Below, piece by piece: positions 33,552 to 44,697 of a DNA stretch of 64,000 nt. The notes beneath the pieces are model-generated. The model was not told where the DNA came from. It did no database searches and saw only the letters and a program-made list of their open reading frames with translations. Source of the stretch: Anastrepha obliqua (lineage: Eukaryota; Arthropoda; Insecta; Diptera; Tephritidae); the NCBI RefSeq assembly GCF_027943255.1, contig NC_072895.1:80478001-80542000 (forward strand). Reading direction: 5' to 3'. The position numbers and the translations under genes were made by a program. How positions within the stretch are numbered: position 1 is the stretch's first letter; the number at the start of each line of letters is the position of its first letter.

Positions 33552-34715
33552 CAGGGTGGGCCAAATATGTGTTAAATGTGTTAAAGACAAATAACTTTTG
33601 CAATAATCATTTATTTTGGTTAATTGTTTTTATACATTGAATATATTTTATGGAAATTATGTATGAAAAATTACATCTGACAAATGTCCATCATTTTTCT
33701 CGATACAAAGAGTGGCTCTTTTTAACGCGTTTTCCATTACACCACCTAATGTTTCTGGTTGAAGGCTCAGTATTTTGTCTCGAATATTTTGCTTCAGCTG
33801 TCGGAAATCTGACGTTCGCCAAAAATTTCACGCAGCCGGGCCATAGTTTGCCTAGTAGTATGCTGAAACCACAAATTAGGATACTGCTTCGCCATTGGCC
33901 ACAAAAAGTTTTCAATCAATGTTCTGTAAGAAGCTTCTGAAATCGATTCCGGCGTTTCATCCTCAATTTCGAAGAAATATGGACCGATAACTCTAGTGGC
34001 CATAACGCCGCATCCAACAGTACATTTAGATGGGTGCACCAGATGTTAGTGTGTTGCCCTTGGATTTTCAGAGCCTCACAATCTACAGTTTTGTTTGTTG
34101 ACATAACCATTTAAATGGAAATGCACTTCAGCCGACATCAAAACATTATTGAAAAAATCAATTTGTGTGGCTAATTGTGTAAAACGAATTGCGTATTGTA
34201 GTCGTTGTTGGTGGTCTTGCGGTAGCAGTGCTTGCACAATTTGAATTTTGTATGGGTACATCTTATGATCCAACTTTAAAATTCTACGCAGTGTCTTTCT
34301 GGAAATGCCCAATTGGCTGGAACGACGGCGAGTTGAGACAGATGGATCACCTGCAACACTCTGCCGCACAGTTTCCACTTTGTGTTCAGTGCGAATATTT
34401 CGATGGGCACCTCGTCCAGGACGGTCGACCACTGAAACCAGTTCCTCAAAACGACCGACCAAACTCCTAATCATGAAGGCTGTGGGAGCTGATCTGGAAT
34501 TAAAATGTCTCCGATATTCACGCTGCGTTAAAACAATTGATCGTTGACAAGAATAGAAAAACTCGATAATTTTAACGCGTCGTGCTGTACTATAGGGTTC
34601 CATAATAAATTTCCAACAATTCAATTATGACCTACAAAAAGAGAAAAATCAATATGTCCCAAAATAAAAAAGTTGTTTGTGCTTAACATGAGAAGAACTT
34701 ATTTGGCCCACCCTG
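33552..34715 (-). mobile_element. DD41D (rosa-like) element with TA duplications
   Basis: The ends CAGGGTGGGCCAAATA (33552) and the inverse at 34700-34715 are identical over 16 bp, flanked by TA at 33550-33551 and 34716-34717. The element is 1,164 bp and holds one minus-strand transposase gene with lesions. Confidence 0.9.
33680..34603 (-). pseudogene. DD41D transposase missing two catalytic motifs
   Basis: Start at MEPYSTARRVKIIEFFYSCQ (34603), the better of two Met codons in a 182-codon ORF ending at 34076. The N-terminal HTH (LTQREYRRHFNSRSAPT, MIRSLVGRFEE) and second HTH (RRSSQLGISRKTLRRILK) are intact. AEVHFHLNGYVNKQNCR is the first catalytic block, with the usual SDEAHF Asp altered to SAE. 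After a frameshift, VGCGVMATRVIGPYFF leads to LWFQHTTRQT, where the QDGATC segment with the second Asp has been deleted. The WPPRSCDLTPLD motif with the third Asp is also gone after GERQIS. All three catalytic positions are lost. Confidence 0.8.
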
Positions 34716-35046
34716 TATAAAAAAAGAGGGTAGTTTTATTGTTACTTTCCTCCAAAAGTGAACAAAAATATTATTTTCCTTTTTTGTAAGCAGCAAAACA
34801 TTTAAATATATACTATATAATATAAACATTTAAGTATATCTCACACCTGCAATCAACTAACGTCTTAAGGTGAAATTTCGCCAGCAACATGCATTTGGCT
34901 TGCCACGAAATGTTGCTAGCAACATTGATTGTTAAATGGAAGAAATGTTAAATTCTTGAGAAAGATAATAAGAAAAGAGTTTTTAAACAAATTCATACAC
35001 ATATATATTGACACTTTAGACAATTATTAAGACTGTAGACAATCCA
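34716..35046. other. spacer
   Basis: No gene. A short GC-richer patch near 34861-34925 (GTGAAATTTCGCCAGCAACA and GTTGCTAGCAACATT) contains small inverted repeats. Confidence 0.4.
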
Positions 35047-36378
35047 TGCACACATCGATTAACTCCACTTTTTGAAAAATCTTAAATTTAAGTGTCAAAG
35101 CCCTTGGTATAGTCATAACTTTTTTATATTTATAATAACTTTCCTGAATAATAAATATTAGCACCGTTAAATGGAAAACTTTTTTGGCAACTGAGTAATA
35201 ACTAATTTATTTCAAAAGCTATTTCGATTAACTCCATACTCTAATATAAATCGTTTCAGTACATAAAGACTTACGCTGCAAACTTCGAAAAAATAATAAC
35301 ATATTCGGATTCGTGTACCGGTCAAAACAGAAATATTAAGACCGTCTTAAGTTTATTGAAACTTGTTCAAAGCACGAAAATCAAAGCTGAATTAATTGGC
35401 ATGAAATTTTTGGTAAGTGGACACAGCTATTTGCCCAATGACTCAGATTTTGTCATTACTGAGTCATGTGCGAAAAAAAATCAAAACATTTTTTCACCAG
35501 ATGATTGATACCATATAATCAAAACATGTAAAAGGAAAGCGCCGTTTCATCTAATCCAAATGACTCACCAAGATTTTTTGTCAACAAAACATTTGGAACA
35601 GTCAATCATTAACAGAAAAGTAACCGTCACGGGGCTTCCAGTAAATTGGCTTAAAATACGCTGGATAAAGTTAGAAAGGTCCAAACCCTATCTCATACAA
35701 TTCAAATGTGACTATAATGAAGATACAGAATTTCAAGCCATTAATATTAGAAAATATTTAGTGGATAGACCGCAAAGTTTGCAAAATATAGATCAGCCTT
35801 TATTATATCCTAAAGGTAGAACTGTGACAAAGGAAAAATGGAGAGACATGATGGACCTGCTAAAATTCTTCCTGTTAAACAAGATTACTAAAGAACTTGT
35901 CAACAAATCGAAATGACGAATCCTCGCATACAGCTGATGAAGAAAACATTATTTATAATATTGCTGAATCATCCCAAAGGATAATGCCGCTAACATAAAG
36001 CTGTTATAAATTAATTACGAACATTATTTTATAACCGAACTTCCAACAATCATTTTTATGGAAAAGCTGTGATAAAAATGTATAATAACTAACTTTTTCT
36101 GTAATGAAAACTTAAAAATTAAAAAAAAGACTCCTTTTTTCAGTTGCTAAATCCATTAACTCCATCAGTCACATAAAAACTGTAGCATTATTGACGATTG
36201 CTTGTTGGCTATTCATTCTTATTAATTTTATATACTATTAGATGAAAGCTATATCTGCAATTATGCATTCCACATTATATATTTGAATTCATATTAACAG
36301 AGGGATTTTTAAAAACAATATACATTACATCATCGCGTTTCTCAACTTTTCGTTTTATGGAGTTAATCGATGTGTGCA
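35047..36378 (+). mobile_element. candidate undescribed DNA transposon with DUF7869-like gene
   Basis: The inverted ends TGCACACATCGATTAACTCC (35047-35066 and the reverse complement of 36359-36378) match over 21 bp. The outermost TGCA is palindromic, so it can be read either as repeat or as a 4-bp target duplication around ends starting CACATCG. Two further same-direction copies of ATTAACTCCAT lie internally near 35227 and 36156, as expected for subterminal binding sites. The element is 1,332 bp and contains a plus-strand coding segment at 35263-35916. It lacks room for a complete transposase, so it is probably a deletion derivative. The superfamily cannot be assigned from sequence alone. Confidence 0.65.
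35263..35916 (+). pseudogene. DUF7869-like C-terminal coding segment
   Basis: One frame is open from after a stop at 35242-35244 to TGA at 35914-35916, apart from one stop at 35506-35508. It reads NFEKIITYSDSCTGQNRNIK, then GMKFLVSGHSYLPNDSDF, then the 118-codon tail from Met 35560 with GLPVNWLKIRWIKLERSKP and DQPLLYPKGRTVTKEKW. The YSDxCxGQNRN and GHSYLPNDxDF blocks are, from memory, shared by many uncharacterised insect proteins grouped as DUF7869. CTAATATAAATCGTTTCAG just before 35263 looks like a branch point and splice acceptor, so this may be a last exon. Its upstream exons are absent. Catalytic role is unknown. Confidence 0.6.
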
Positions 36379-36535
36379 CTGAGCGGCTCAATTATTAAAA
36401 GTAATAATAATAATAGAAATAAATAATTTCAGGCGCTTAACTCTCCAACGAACTGCCACTTTTCGCTCAATTTTAAATGACATGTGCTTTTGAAATAAGC
36501 GTGAAAAAATATTGCTGGCTTCGCGGTCTTTTCAC
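36379..36535. other. short spacer
   Basis: Nothing recognised except a TAATAATAATAATAGAAAT tract near 36403-36421. Confidence 0.4.
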
Positions 36536-36645
36536 GGCATGAACCGAGTACTACACTGCCGTCAGATGCATATGAAGTTTCACGCATATTTCACTGCCAT
36601 TTGGCGTGAAATGCGAACTTAGTACTATGGTTTACATGGAATTAA
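36536..36645. repeat. imperfect palindrome, possible small foldback
   Basis: CATGAACCGAGTACTACAC on the left and, inverted, CATGTAAACCATAGTACTAA on the right bracket an inner TTTCACGC/GCGTGAAA pair. It may be a decayed hairpin element of about 105 bp. Confidence 0.35.
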
Positions 36646-37330
36646 AGAGCAGCAAATATTTTTGCAATAAACCGGAAAATACATTTAAAGAGATAAATTA
36701 GAAATACATATTCTTTATTTTCCAGCCTACAAAACAGCAAGAGGGCTAAGCGTTTTTAAAACAAATTAATTCACCAACCGATATAGAATTTGATGATTTA
36801 GAAAACTTCGGGGTCTAGGAATAAGATATCTTATCAGCGCATGTTTATTACCGATAAACTGAAAAAGCAGCTAGCCAATTGAGTTCAAACTCACAGGATA
36901 AATTTGTATTCAAGCCAGTTAGGCTCAAATGCGAAACTTATATTAATATAGAAGGAAATTATTTTTGTTCCTACATACATTTACTCGATCGTATTTATGG
37001 TCCGAGTTCATAGGACAACTCCGTTCTCATTAGTACATTCAAATTCAATTCACATAGCCTAAGAAACAAACAATGCCACTTCAAAGCTCTATTGAAAGCA
37101 TGTGTATTCCAGGTAAATAAATTCATAAATTCATAAAACTCCTTTAGCATTTAACTCATTAAAGTAAAATAAGAAATTTTCTCACCATACCATCAACATT
37201 TCCTACAGCCAAAAAAGTAAATAAGTAAAAGAACAAAATGGATGTGAAAAATTATGTTTTTAGTTATTTATAATTATTTATATATTTGTTACTATTGTTA
37301 TATTTGTAATTATAAATTAATTTCATTATA
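36646..37330. other. AT-rich spacer
   Basis: No gene or repeat family recognised. Confidence 0.4.
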
Positions 37331-38229
37331 ACGGGTGGTTTTTTAGTTTTTTAAACAGTTGGTTTAAACAGCTGCCGCACCTTTCGTGTTTTGTTTCACT
37401 GTCAACCATCTTCAGTTTGGTCTATAATTTAACCATGAATCGTCTTACAAACAAACTACGCTTACAAATCATTGAATTTTATTATAAAAATGCGTGTTAT
37501 TTTAAGAAAGTTTAAGTCCACTTTTTATCGAAAAATTGTGTTCAGCGACGAAGCTCATTTTTGGATCAATGGGTACGTAAATAAGCAGAATTGTCGATTT
37601 TGGAGTGAAGATCAGCCAGAAGAATTGCAAGAGCTACCAATGTATCCAGAAAAGGTCACAGTTTGGTGCGGTTTATGGGGTGGAGATATCATTGGACCGC
37701 ACTTCTTCAAAGATGCTGCGAATCGTAACGTAACTGTGAATGGTGAGCGCTACCGTGATATGATATCCAATTTTTTTTGCCCAAAATACAAGAGCTTGAC
37801 TTGCATGACATGTGGTTTCAGCAAGACGGTGCCACATGCCACACAGCACGCGTAACAATGTTGTTGAGAGGCGAGTTCGGTGAACATTTTATTTCACGTT
37901 CGGGACCTGTCAATTGGCCACCCATTGTGGGGGTATGTTAAAGCGCATGTTTATTTAGACAAGCCTGCTTCAATTAACGCATTGCAAGACAGCATTAAAG
38001 CATGTATATGTGAGATACCGGCCGAAACATTGGAAAGAGAATGCCCAAGTTGGACTAAGCGGATGGACCATTTGAAGCGCAGTCGCAGTCAACATTTGCA
38101 TGAAATAATCTTCAAACATTAAATTATATGGACTCTACTATCGATTTAAATAAAAGTTTCATGCGTTTTTCTGAATTTTACGTCTGTTTTTTTGAAAAAC
38201 TTTCCTATAGCCCTTAAAAAATCACCCTT
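37331..38229 (+). mobile_element. DD41D (rosa-like) element, deletion derivative
   Basis: The ends ACGGGTGGTTTTTTAG and the inverse of AAAAAATCACCCTT are related, with TA at 37329-37330 and 38230-38231. The element is 899 bp. Its ends resemble those of the 4027-4509 element more than those of 33552-34715, so two DD41D lineages are present in the window. Confidence 0.8.
37436..38122 (+). pseudogene. DD41D transposase with HTH and third-Asp deletions
   Basis: It starts MNRLTNKLRLQIIEFYYKN (37436), then a large deletion removes most of the DNA-binding region. Frame 37472-37855 gives TFYRKIVFSDEAHFWINGYV (first Asp in SDEAHF) and VTVWCGLWGGDIIGPHFF. A second frame gives MWFQQDGATCHTARVTMLLR (second Asp). 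The sequence passes through SGPVNWPP, then jumps to HPLWGYVKAHVYLDKPAS in frame 37880-38122. The RSCDLTPLDF segment with the third Asp is missing. The natural C-terminus follows (ERVG-like ERECPSW and HLHEIIF). Not functional. Confidence 0.8.
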
Positions 38230-39590
38230 TATGTTTAATATAATAATATTTTTGTATCAAAATCTCTAAAAACAGACAGCTGCCTAAAGCGATATAATTT
38301 CTAGAATGGCAAAAATCCGAAAGTTATGCCTGTTAAAGATTTGCCTATAGCGAAACGAACTATTAAAAAACAAATAAATAATTACATAAAAAAATTACCT
38401 ACTTCTTTAAAAGTTGTTCTATTGCCTAATTCTCTTTGCACCCGAAGAAACTATACAGAGGTAATACCTAAGTATTCGATTGCCTTACATTTTAACATTT
38501 TTAATTATTTTTTTACAGAGTTTGTCAACTAAAACTAATGAATAAAAATTATAAATTGTCGGAAAAGTTTAAAAACGACTTTTACTAAAAAAATACTATT
38601 CCAATTGACACAAAAAATATATCAACAAAAAGCAAAAAGCCAAAAATAACTTTCGGACGATATCCAGGAAAGGTTGGTTTTGTTCGCTTTAATGGATTTT
38701 AATTTTTATTTTTTTTTTTTCAATAATATCAAAAAGTCCTAGAAAACAAATATTTTTTCTCCCTATATCCCGAAAACGCTTATATGAAATTATAAATGAA
38801 TTTAATTTTTGTGTTCAGCAATCCCGAATGGGTATAATAAAAACCTTTTTAAATGAGGTACCACTTTTCGAGAAAATATTTGTAAACAACAAACCAAGAA
38901 GATTCTCAAAATTTGTAATTAAAATAATGTAAAGCATTTTAATATTTTATAGAAGAGAACTGCAATTTCGAAACCATATAAAACGGCGAATTATTTTAAT
39001 CTACCCCAGCTTTTTATACAATTTGTTAACACTTTTTTTTTTGAAACATCTAATCCATTGATGGATTCGTATGAAAATCTAGCTGTTTTTTACTAGTTTT
39101 TCTGGAGGTCCACTAAAATGTGTACGTGTACATATATGTAGTTACAGTGCTTATTAGTCTTTAATAAAATCTGAATGCCTAAGTAGCTCCACAATGTATG
39201 CTTTATGGCATTACATACAAATTTAATTGATATTAATAAAATTTGTTTTGTTCGACAATAATTTACTGTAGTTTTTGCTACTCGTCGCAAAATTTCATAC
39301 AAATGCTTTCTGATTGTGGTAATTGTGCAAAAAACAGAGCTAATAAAATAGGGTGTAATCAAACGTGTTATAAAAAATGTATAGTTCCTTTGATAAATAA
39401 ATAAAATGAGTGCTATTATTAAATCGAGCGAATGAGGCAAACAATTAAAGTCATATTAGTAAAAAACAACAGAATTAAAAAATATGTATAAAAAATTTTA
39501 GGGACTGAAATATTTATTTATTCTATTTGTTTTTTTGTCAGTTCGTGCACGCCGCTTCACTTTCATATGAAATCAAATTAAATTTATTAA
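38230..39590. other. AT-rich spacer with an unrecognised small ORF
   Basis: A 68-codon ORF at 38326-38532 (MPVKDLPIAKRTIKKQINNY...) matches no family I know. TCCGAAAGTTAT at 38317-38328 recurs inverted near 38646-38657, so a small undefined element is possible. No other feature was seen. Confidence 0.3.
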
Positions 39591-39599
39591 ATTGAATTA

Positions 39600-40133
39600 A
39601 CCATTTAAAATCTTCTCCAAATTTTTTTTCTAAAATAATCCTTTTAAATTTCTTTAATTTGACATCCATACTCAAAATTATTTATTTTTAATTATTTAAC
39701 TTAATTAATTTCTTTTTTTAAACAGGTGGCAACCCTACTAAAATATTTATATATTAGAAATTCAAATTTTTCAAACCTCTAACCTGTGATACCAATATTG
39801 TTATACTTTTTTTAAACAGGTGGCAACACTACTGAAATATGTGTATCTTAGAAACTCAAATTTTTCAAACATGTAATCTCTGAAACCAATATTGTTATAA
39901 TTTATTTATTTTCTTATATATACTAGACCTTCATTTTTCAAATAGGTGGCAATCTCTTCAAACATATTTTCAAAATTAAACTGTGTTAAATAGTTTCTCA
40001 TTCGACACTTGTATTCCCACATTTGACTGAACTTACTAATTTAATTTATCTTTCAGTCCAAGCAAATTTCAAGCAAATCCATTCAGTCGCTCTCGCGTGA
40101 TTGAGTTTCACATTTGCAATATTAGCAGGATTA
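39600..40133 (+). repeat. GGTGGCAAC tandem array, copy A, with RTE-like tail
   Basis: Units starting ACAGGTGGCAACCCTAC recur at about 39721, 39815 and 39941 (as ATAGGTGGCAATC), spaced 94-126 bp. Each continues into ATATTT...AAATTCAAATTTTTC-type sequence and GACAYCCATAY-like blocks. The array ends in AAATCCATTCAGTCGCTCTC, GCGTGATTGAGTTTC and CAATATTAGCAGG. A tail of the form AAATCNNTTCAGTNGTTTTCGCG is typical of RTE-like non-LTR 3' regions. No coding part is visible upstream. Confidence 0.6.
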
Positions 40134-40509
40134 GTCAAAGAAACTACGAATGGCACAAAGTAACTTAAAACTAAAGTAACAAAACAAAGTAAAAACTAAA
40201 GACTGGAGCTCAAAAGATTCAAAATAGCTGCCTTTGCAACGGAAAAGTCGAGGGAGACAGGGAGACTTATTACTTTGAACTCTCGAATAGATCGATGATG
40301 GAAGCATTAGATGAGTAATTCATTCTCACGCTATCCCCTTAGAACAGAATTAAGTTGTTGGAGAACATTCAATTTTATTCGTGCGCTATTGATAATTTTA
40401 TAATTAAAATAAAGGAGAAAAAAGAGAGATCAGGAGATTTAGGATTTATGAGCAATAGACGCAAAAAATATGAGGATACAAGTTCACTTAAGCTTCAAGA
40501 GCGAAGAAC
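40134..40509. other. spacer
   Basis: Nothing recognised. A TCATTATCATCATCATCG tract near 40531-40550 borders the next element. Confidence 0.4.
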
Positions 40510-41275
40510 GAATCGAATAGCATAACTGAATCATTATCATCATCATCGTTTGGCGATAAATCTTCTTGTAAGCATTGGCCTTCTGAACACTATGCCTCCA
40601 TGCTGATCGGTCTATTGTTTTTTTCTTCCAGTTTTTTCATTTTTAGTTGCTCTAGACCTGCTTTCATTTCATCAAGTCATCACGATCTTGGTTTTCCTCA
40701 TAATGTGATGGTGTATGCCTTCGTCTCAAAAACTTTTCTGTGAGCTCTTGAACTGTCCATTCTCTTTGCACTTTGATGTTACCTACTACATTTTCACTCT
40801 TGATTAATTCATCATTAGTTCATCCAATTCATCATTCTATTTTCCTGAGAATTTTCATTTTTTTTCACTCAATACTCATGTTTCGGCTTCATAGTCCAAA
40901 AAAAAGTAGGGTCTATTATGGAGCTTTGATTTGATGAGTTTTATAAGTGGTGCATGTGACCTATTAACTGCTTGAATTTGTACGTCTATTGTGAGAGACG
41001 TAGTTTTATTTGTTGGCAGTTTGCAGCCAAGATATGTGCGTGTACTTATTACTTCAAATTTGTGCTTCCCAATAATAACTTCTTTTGATGATTGCTTCTT
41101 TTTTAGCCTATAAAGTCTATACAGTGGCAGTATTTTGTACTTTCGCTGTTAATTTTCAGTCCAATTTATTTATTTTTTACTGCCTATCGCCATATTGTTC
41201 GCGTTTGCATATAATTGAGTTATTCTACATACAAGTTCTTTAGACATTGCTCACCTCATCTGTTCCTCAGCACAA
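40510..41275 (-). pseudogene. RTE-like non-LTR ORF2, C-terminal third
   Basis: On the minus strand, IGLKINSESTKY (after the reverse-transcriptase YADD block in intact elements) is followed by KEVIIGKHKFEVISTRTYLG, IDVQIQAVNRSHAPLIKLIK and SKLHNRP. A shorter segment resembles RWxDxMKAGLEQLKMKKLEE. The order of FxYLGxKL, a.(R/Q)IQAANR and the RWxDD tail is that of RTE-like elements. It ends in a (GAT)n-type tail near 40530-40550. Frameshifts and stops are dense. The reverse-transcriptase catalytic motifs are not recognisable. Confidence 0.65.
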
Positions 41276-42007
41276 CATTAAATTAAAAATTGTTTAAGAC
41301 TGATGAGAAAATAGACTGCTCAATTATATTCGAATTTGTATCAGTAATAATACAAAAATATAACAATTAGTGGACTAATATTTAAATTTATAAATAATCA
41401 TTTAATTAGCATTTTTCATTTAATTAGGTTGTCGCTTTATTGCCAACCAAACGTAATTCCAACTACTTAAATATAATATATCCACAAATTGCAGTAACGA
41501 GAGTAAAATAACTTAAGCACTTACGTGTAATAAAGAACAACAATAAAGCAGTTGCATGCATTTGTATTTTGTTCACAAATAAGTTAGTCAAATATTCGCA
41601 ATATTCGCTTTGAACTTCGACTAAAAAACGAATAATAAATAGTGCAAATGTATTATTCCTATGATTTGTACTTTTTTTACAACTTTTACTGTAAAACATA
41701 ATTAACAATTCATATGCACATGCATATGAGCTCAAACGATTCACCACAAGGCAATACATCACGCCAAAGTCACTCATACGCCTCGTTGAGAACGGCATGC
41801 GCGTGCCTGAATGTATGTATAATAATCTACGTTATAAATAGAATGCAATATTATAGTTAATAATATAAGTAATATAATATAATAATTATACCTAGTTTAG
41901 TGTAAAATATATTTCGGGAATTTATACAGCCTCTATGGCACGTAGTGTATTTACTTTTACGACAGCTTAAGTCATGCATTTCTGAACGCAGTGACTCATA
42001 TGAAATA
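41276..42007. other. AT-rich spacer
   Basis: No gene recognised. The minus ORF at 41463-41798 has no family signature. Confidence 0.4.
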
Positions 42008-42358
42008 CAGTAGGTTCTGTTTTTATGCGGTAGATACGTTCCGCAAGAAACAGCATAAAAAAAAACAGCATAAAAAAAGCTACTAGTTCTATAGTAAAAC
42101 TATAGATACGTTTCAAATGCTAAAACCGCATAAATCTGAAATAATGTAATAAAATCGCATAAAAAAGGGCACTAGTCCCATAATATAACTATAGATACGT
42201 TCCATAGACCGCATGAATCTGTGATGAGTTTTTGCTTAGCTGGTTTAGAATCTTGTTTATATGTACAATTCCCGATAGGTCGACATGCATTTTGTAATTA
42301 AACAAAAACCGCACTATTTCAAAACCGCATAAAAAAAAGCCGCATAAAAACAGAACTG
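42008..42358. mobile_element. pogo/Tigger-like MITE
   Basis: CAGTAGGTTCTGTTTTTATG (42008) and the inverse of CATAAAAACAGAACTG (42343-42358) are terminal repeats beginning CAGT/CAGT, flanked by TA at 42006-42007 and 42359-42360. Inside, CCGCATAAA/GCATAAAAAA recurs at least six times, and TATAGATACGTTYC recurs three times. There is no coding capacity. The CAGT ends with TA duplication and GCATAAA motifs resemble Tigger/pogo elements, by analogy. Confidence 0.75.
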
Positions 42359-43174
42359 TACTTATTGTAAATATAGTTGCATATTTGCTAGCATTCCACT
42401 CTGTTTTAAACTGAATGGGTTTTATTTTCTTGCTGAAAATTGAAAATTGGTAAAAAGCAGCTACAGGCAAATAGAATAGTTCGAAGAAAAGTTACAGTCA
42501 ACATATGTATGTGGGTTGCGGAAATAACTACTACTAAAGACTAATAAATTACCAATTATTTTAATTAAGGCGAACGTAAATTGATTAATGAGTGTACTGA
42601 GAACTCTATTTTCCTATTGTTGGCTAATTAAGTTTTATTAGAGACATATTGTGTAATTATAAGTCGTAAAGGCTTAGTGTTAACACTTGTAATGGAAAGC
42701 TTCTTTTTAATCAGATTTATTTGTATCGAAACGGAGAACCTTTATTTTTACTTATTTATATATTTATTTATCGAGCATAACAAACAGGTGCTTTATTTAT
42801 GTAAATTTGTTTCATAGTAAAAGATATTAGAATAGCAATGAAATTTTGAAGATAGTGAGGAATATGATAAATGATAGGATAATGAGGTTGATAAAGGGAA
42901 AGCTGGAAAAAATAAAATATAGACAGATGACAGGTGAGAGATGAGAGATTACAGACGATAGACAACATATGCCAGATACTGAAATTTATTTAGCACAATA
43001 GTATTAGTTTGAAATGCAATATGTTAATGATACTTCTGATATCCAGAGGTGAAATGTTCCAAAGACTAACTGTGAAGACAAAAAATGTACGCCCACAAAT
43101 TCGGGATCTAAATATCATATGCAGCATTTGTATAGACCGCACTGATCGTGTAAGTTGAAGTCTAACATAACTCT
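42359..43174. other. AT-rich spacer
   Basis: No gene recognised. A GA/GAT-rich patch lies at 42920-42965 (GATGACAGGTGAGAGATGAG). Confidence 0.4.
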
Positions 43175-43463
43175 GGCGGCTGCCGTAGCGGAACGGGTTG
43201 CTGTGTGATTACCATTCGCAAACGCGCAGGTTCGAAACTCCGTACATACAACACCAAATGATAAAAACAAATGTTTCTAATAGCGGTCGCTCCGCGGTAG
43301 GCAATGGCAAACCTCCGAGTGCATTTCTGTCATGTAAAATCTCTTCATAAAAAATATCTTTCGTACTGATTCGGCTTCAAACTGTAGATCCCTCCATTTG
43401 TAGAAAACATCAAAGCACACGCAACAAATAGGAGGAGGAGCTCGGCCAAATATCTAAAAAGGA
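43175..43463 (+). repeat. SINE, near full length
   Basis: It starts GGCGGCTGCCGTAGCGGAAC (A box), has B box GGTTCGAAACTCC, then TTTCTAATAGCGGTCGCTCC and GGCAATGGCAAACCTCC, and ends in GGAGGAGGAGCTCGGCC and TCTAAAAAGG. The final GCGCCAATTAT is missing. Confidence 0.75.
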
Positions 43464-43734
43464 GGTAAGGCTGCTCTTAACATTCCATATACTTTGCCTA
43501 TTGTACACTATGGAATAAACATCAAGATTTTTAGCGGTGTCAGTAAATCTTATCAGTGTATTGTTCAGAGTACTTTGGGGTAATGATACAAATTGAAAGG
43601 TTCCTTATAAATAGCAATGCAGTGAGATTTGCTTGGGTTCCAGACTAATTCATTAGCAATATTCCTCCATGAGACATCATTCAGATTACATATACAGTTA
43701 TCAGATTTGGATTTTTTGTGGCAAAATAGTGTGA

Positions 43735-43822
43735 AGGCGACCGCTATAGCTTAATGTGTTGGTGCGTGAATACCATGCGGTAGTACCTCGGGGACGAAAC
43801 ACCAAATGATGGAAACAAGTAA
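43735..43822 (+). repeat. SINE 5' head fragment
   Basis: GGCGACCGCTATAGCTTAAT, GTTGGTGCGTGAATACCAT and GAAACACCAAATGATGGAAA are the tRNA-like head and first body bases. It stops after about 88 bp and lacks a clean B box. Confidence 0.6.
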
Positions 43823-44697
43823 GTGTCAATTATTATTATTATTAAAGTTAACGCCGGTACTACTCAAAATATATTAACCCAAAAATTTCGAATAGAATTA
43901 CGAAAATAGGGGAGCAATATAGCCAATAATGCCATAGAATAAGACATAAAAACTACAGAAGACCTGCGGTCTATCAACTGATGTTAAGCGGCAAACTACT
44001 GTTTGCTTAAAAAATATTTATATGCGTATGGGCAGAAGATGACATCACTCTCCATATAAAAAAAAGTTGGTATTGTTATACTTCCATCGGAATTATAAAA
44101 TTTATTTTTGTGCAGCCGAAGACTTCTGCCACAATAATGATATTGGCAAAAAACTCGGTAAAGATAGAGTTATTCAAGACTTTCTAAACTCAAAGTATAT
44201 AAATAAAGTGTGTCAGATATTTAAGTGCCTAATACGTTAAGTACCATTGTGACAAATAAACATAAATAAATTTTCGAATTTTTTTTTTATTTCACCCTTT
44301 TAAATTAACCATAAATTTTTTATAATCAAAACTAAAACACAAGAGGATATTTTTTTAAATTGCTTTGGCTTTATTTTTCAACAAATTTGCTTTCGAAATT
44401 TACAAAGTTTTTTAATTGGTTAATTTTCAGAGCGTTGAAAATTTTTTTTATTTTCTCTTTATTGCCAGAACGACAAAAACTCAAAATAGCATATAAATCT
44501 TATTATTTTAATTGCAGATCTGCTAAGCTTTAATTCTATTACTTGAAGAAATATTTTCGAAAACGTATTTTTTAAAAACTAACTTTGTTTATAAAAAACT
44601 CGATTTTTTAGACATTTGAAATCGGATCAGCTCACGTAAATCTAAATATGTATATGTATATCCGCAATGCTTTAGCGGAAGTATTGAAATGTAATAG

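Noticed and set aside
39600..40133. CRISPR-like array from regularly spaced GGTGGCAAC units
   Set aside because: Units are 94-138 bp with diverged repeats and similar rather than unique spacers, in an insect genome. It is a tandem repeat.
42780..43145. Possible non-LTR C-terminal tail on the minus strand (DPEFVGVHFLSSQLVFG)
   Set aside because: Only a vague resemblance, with no conserved motif such as a zinc knuckle or RWxDD.
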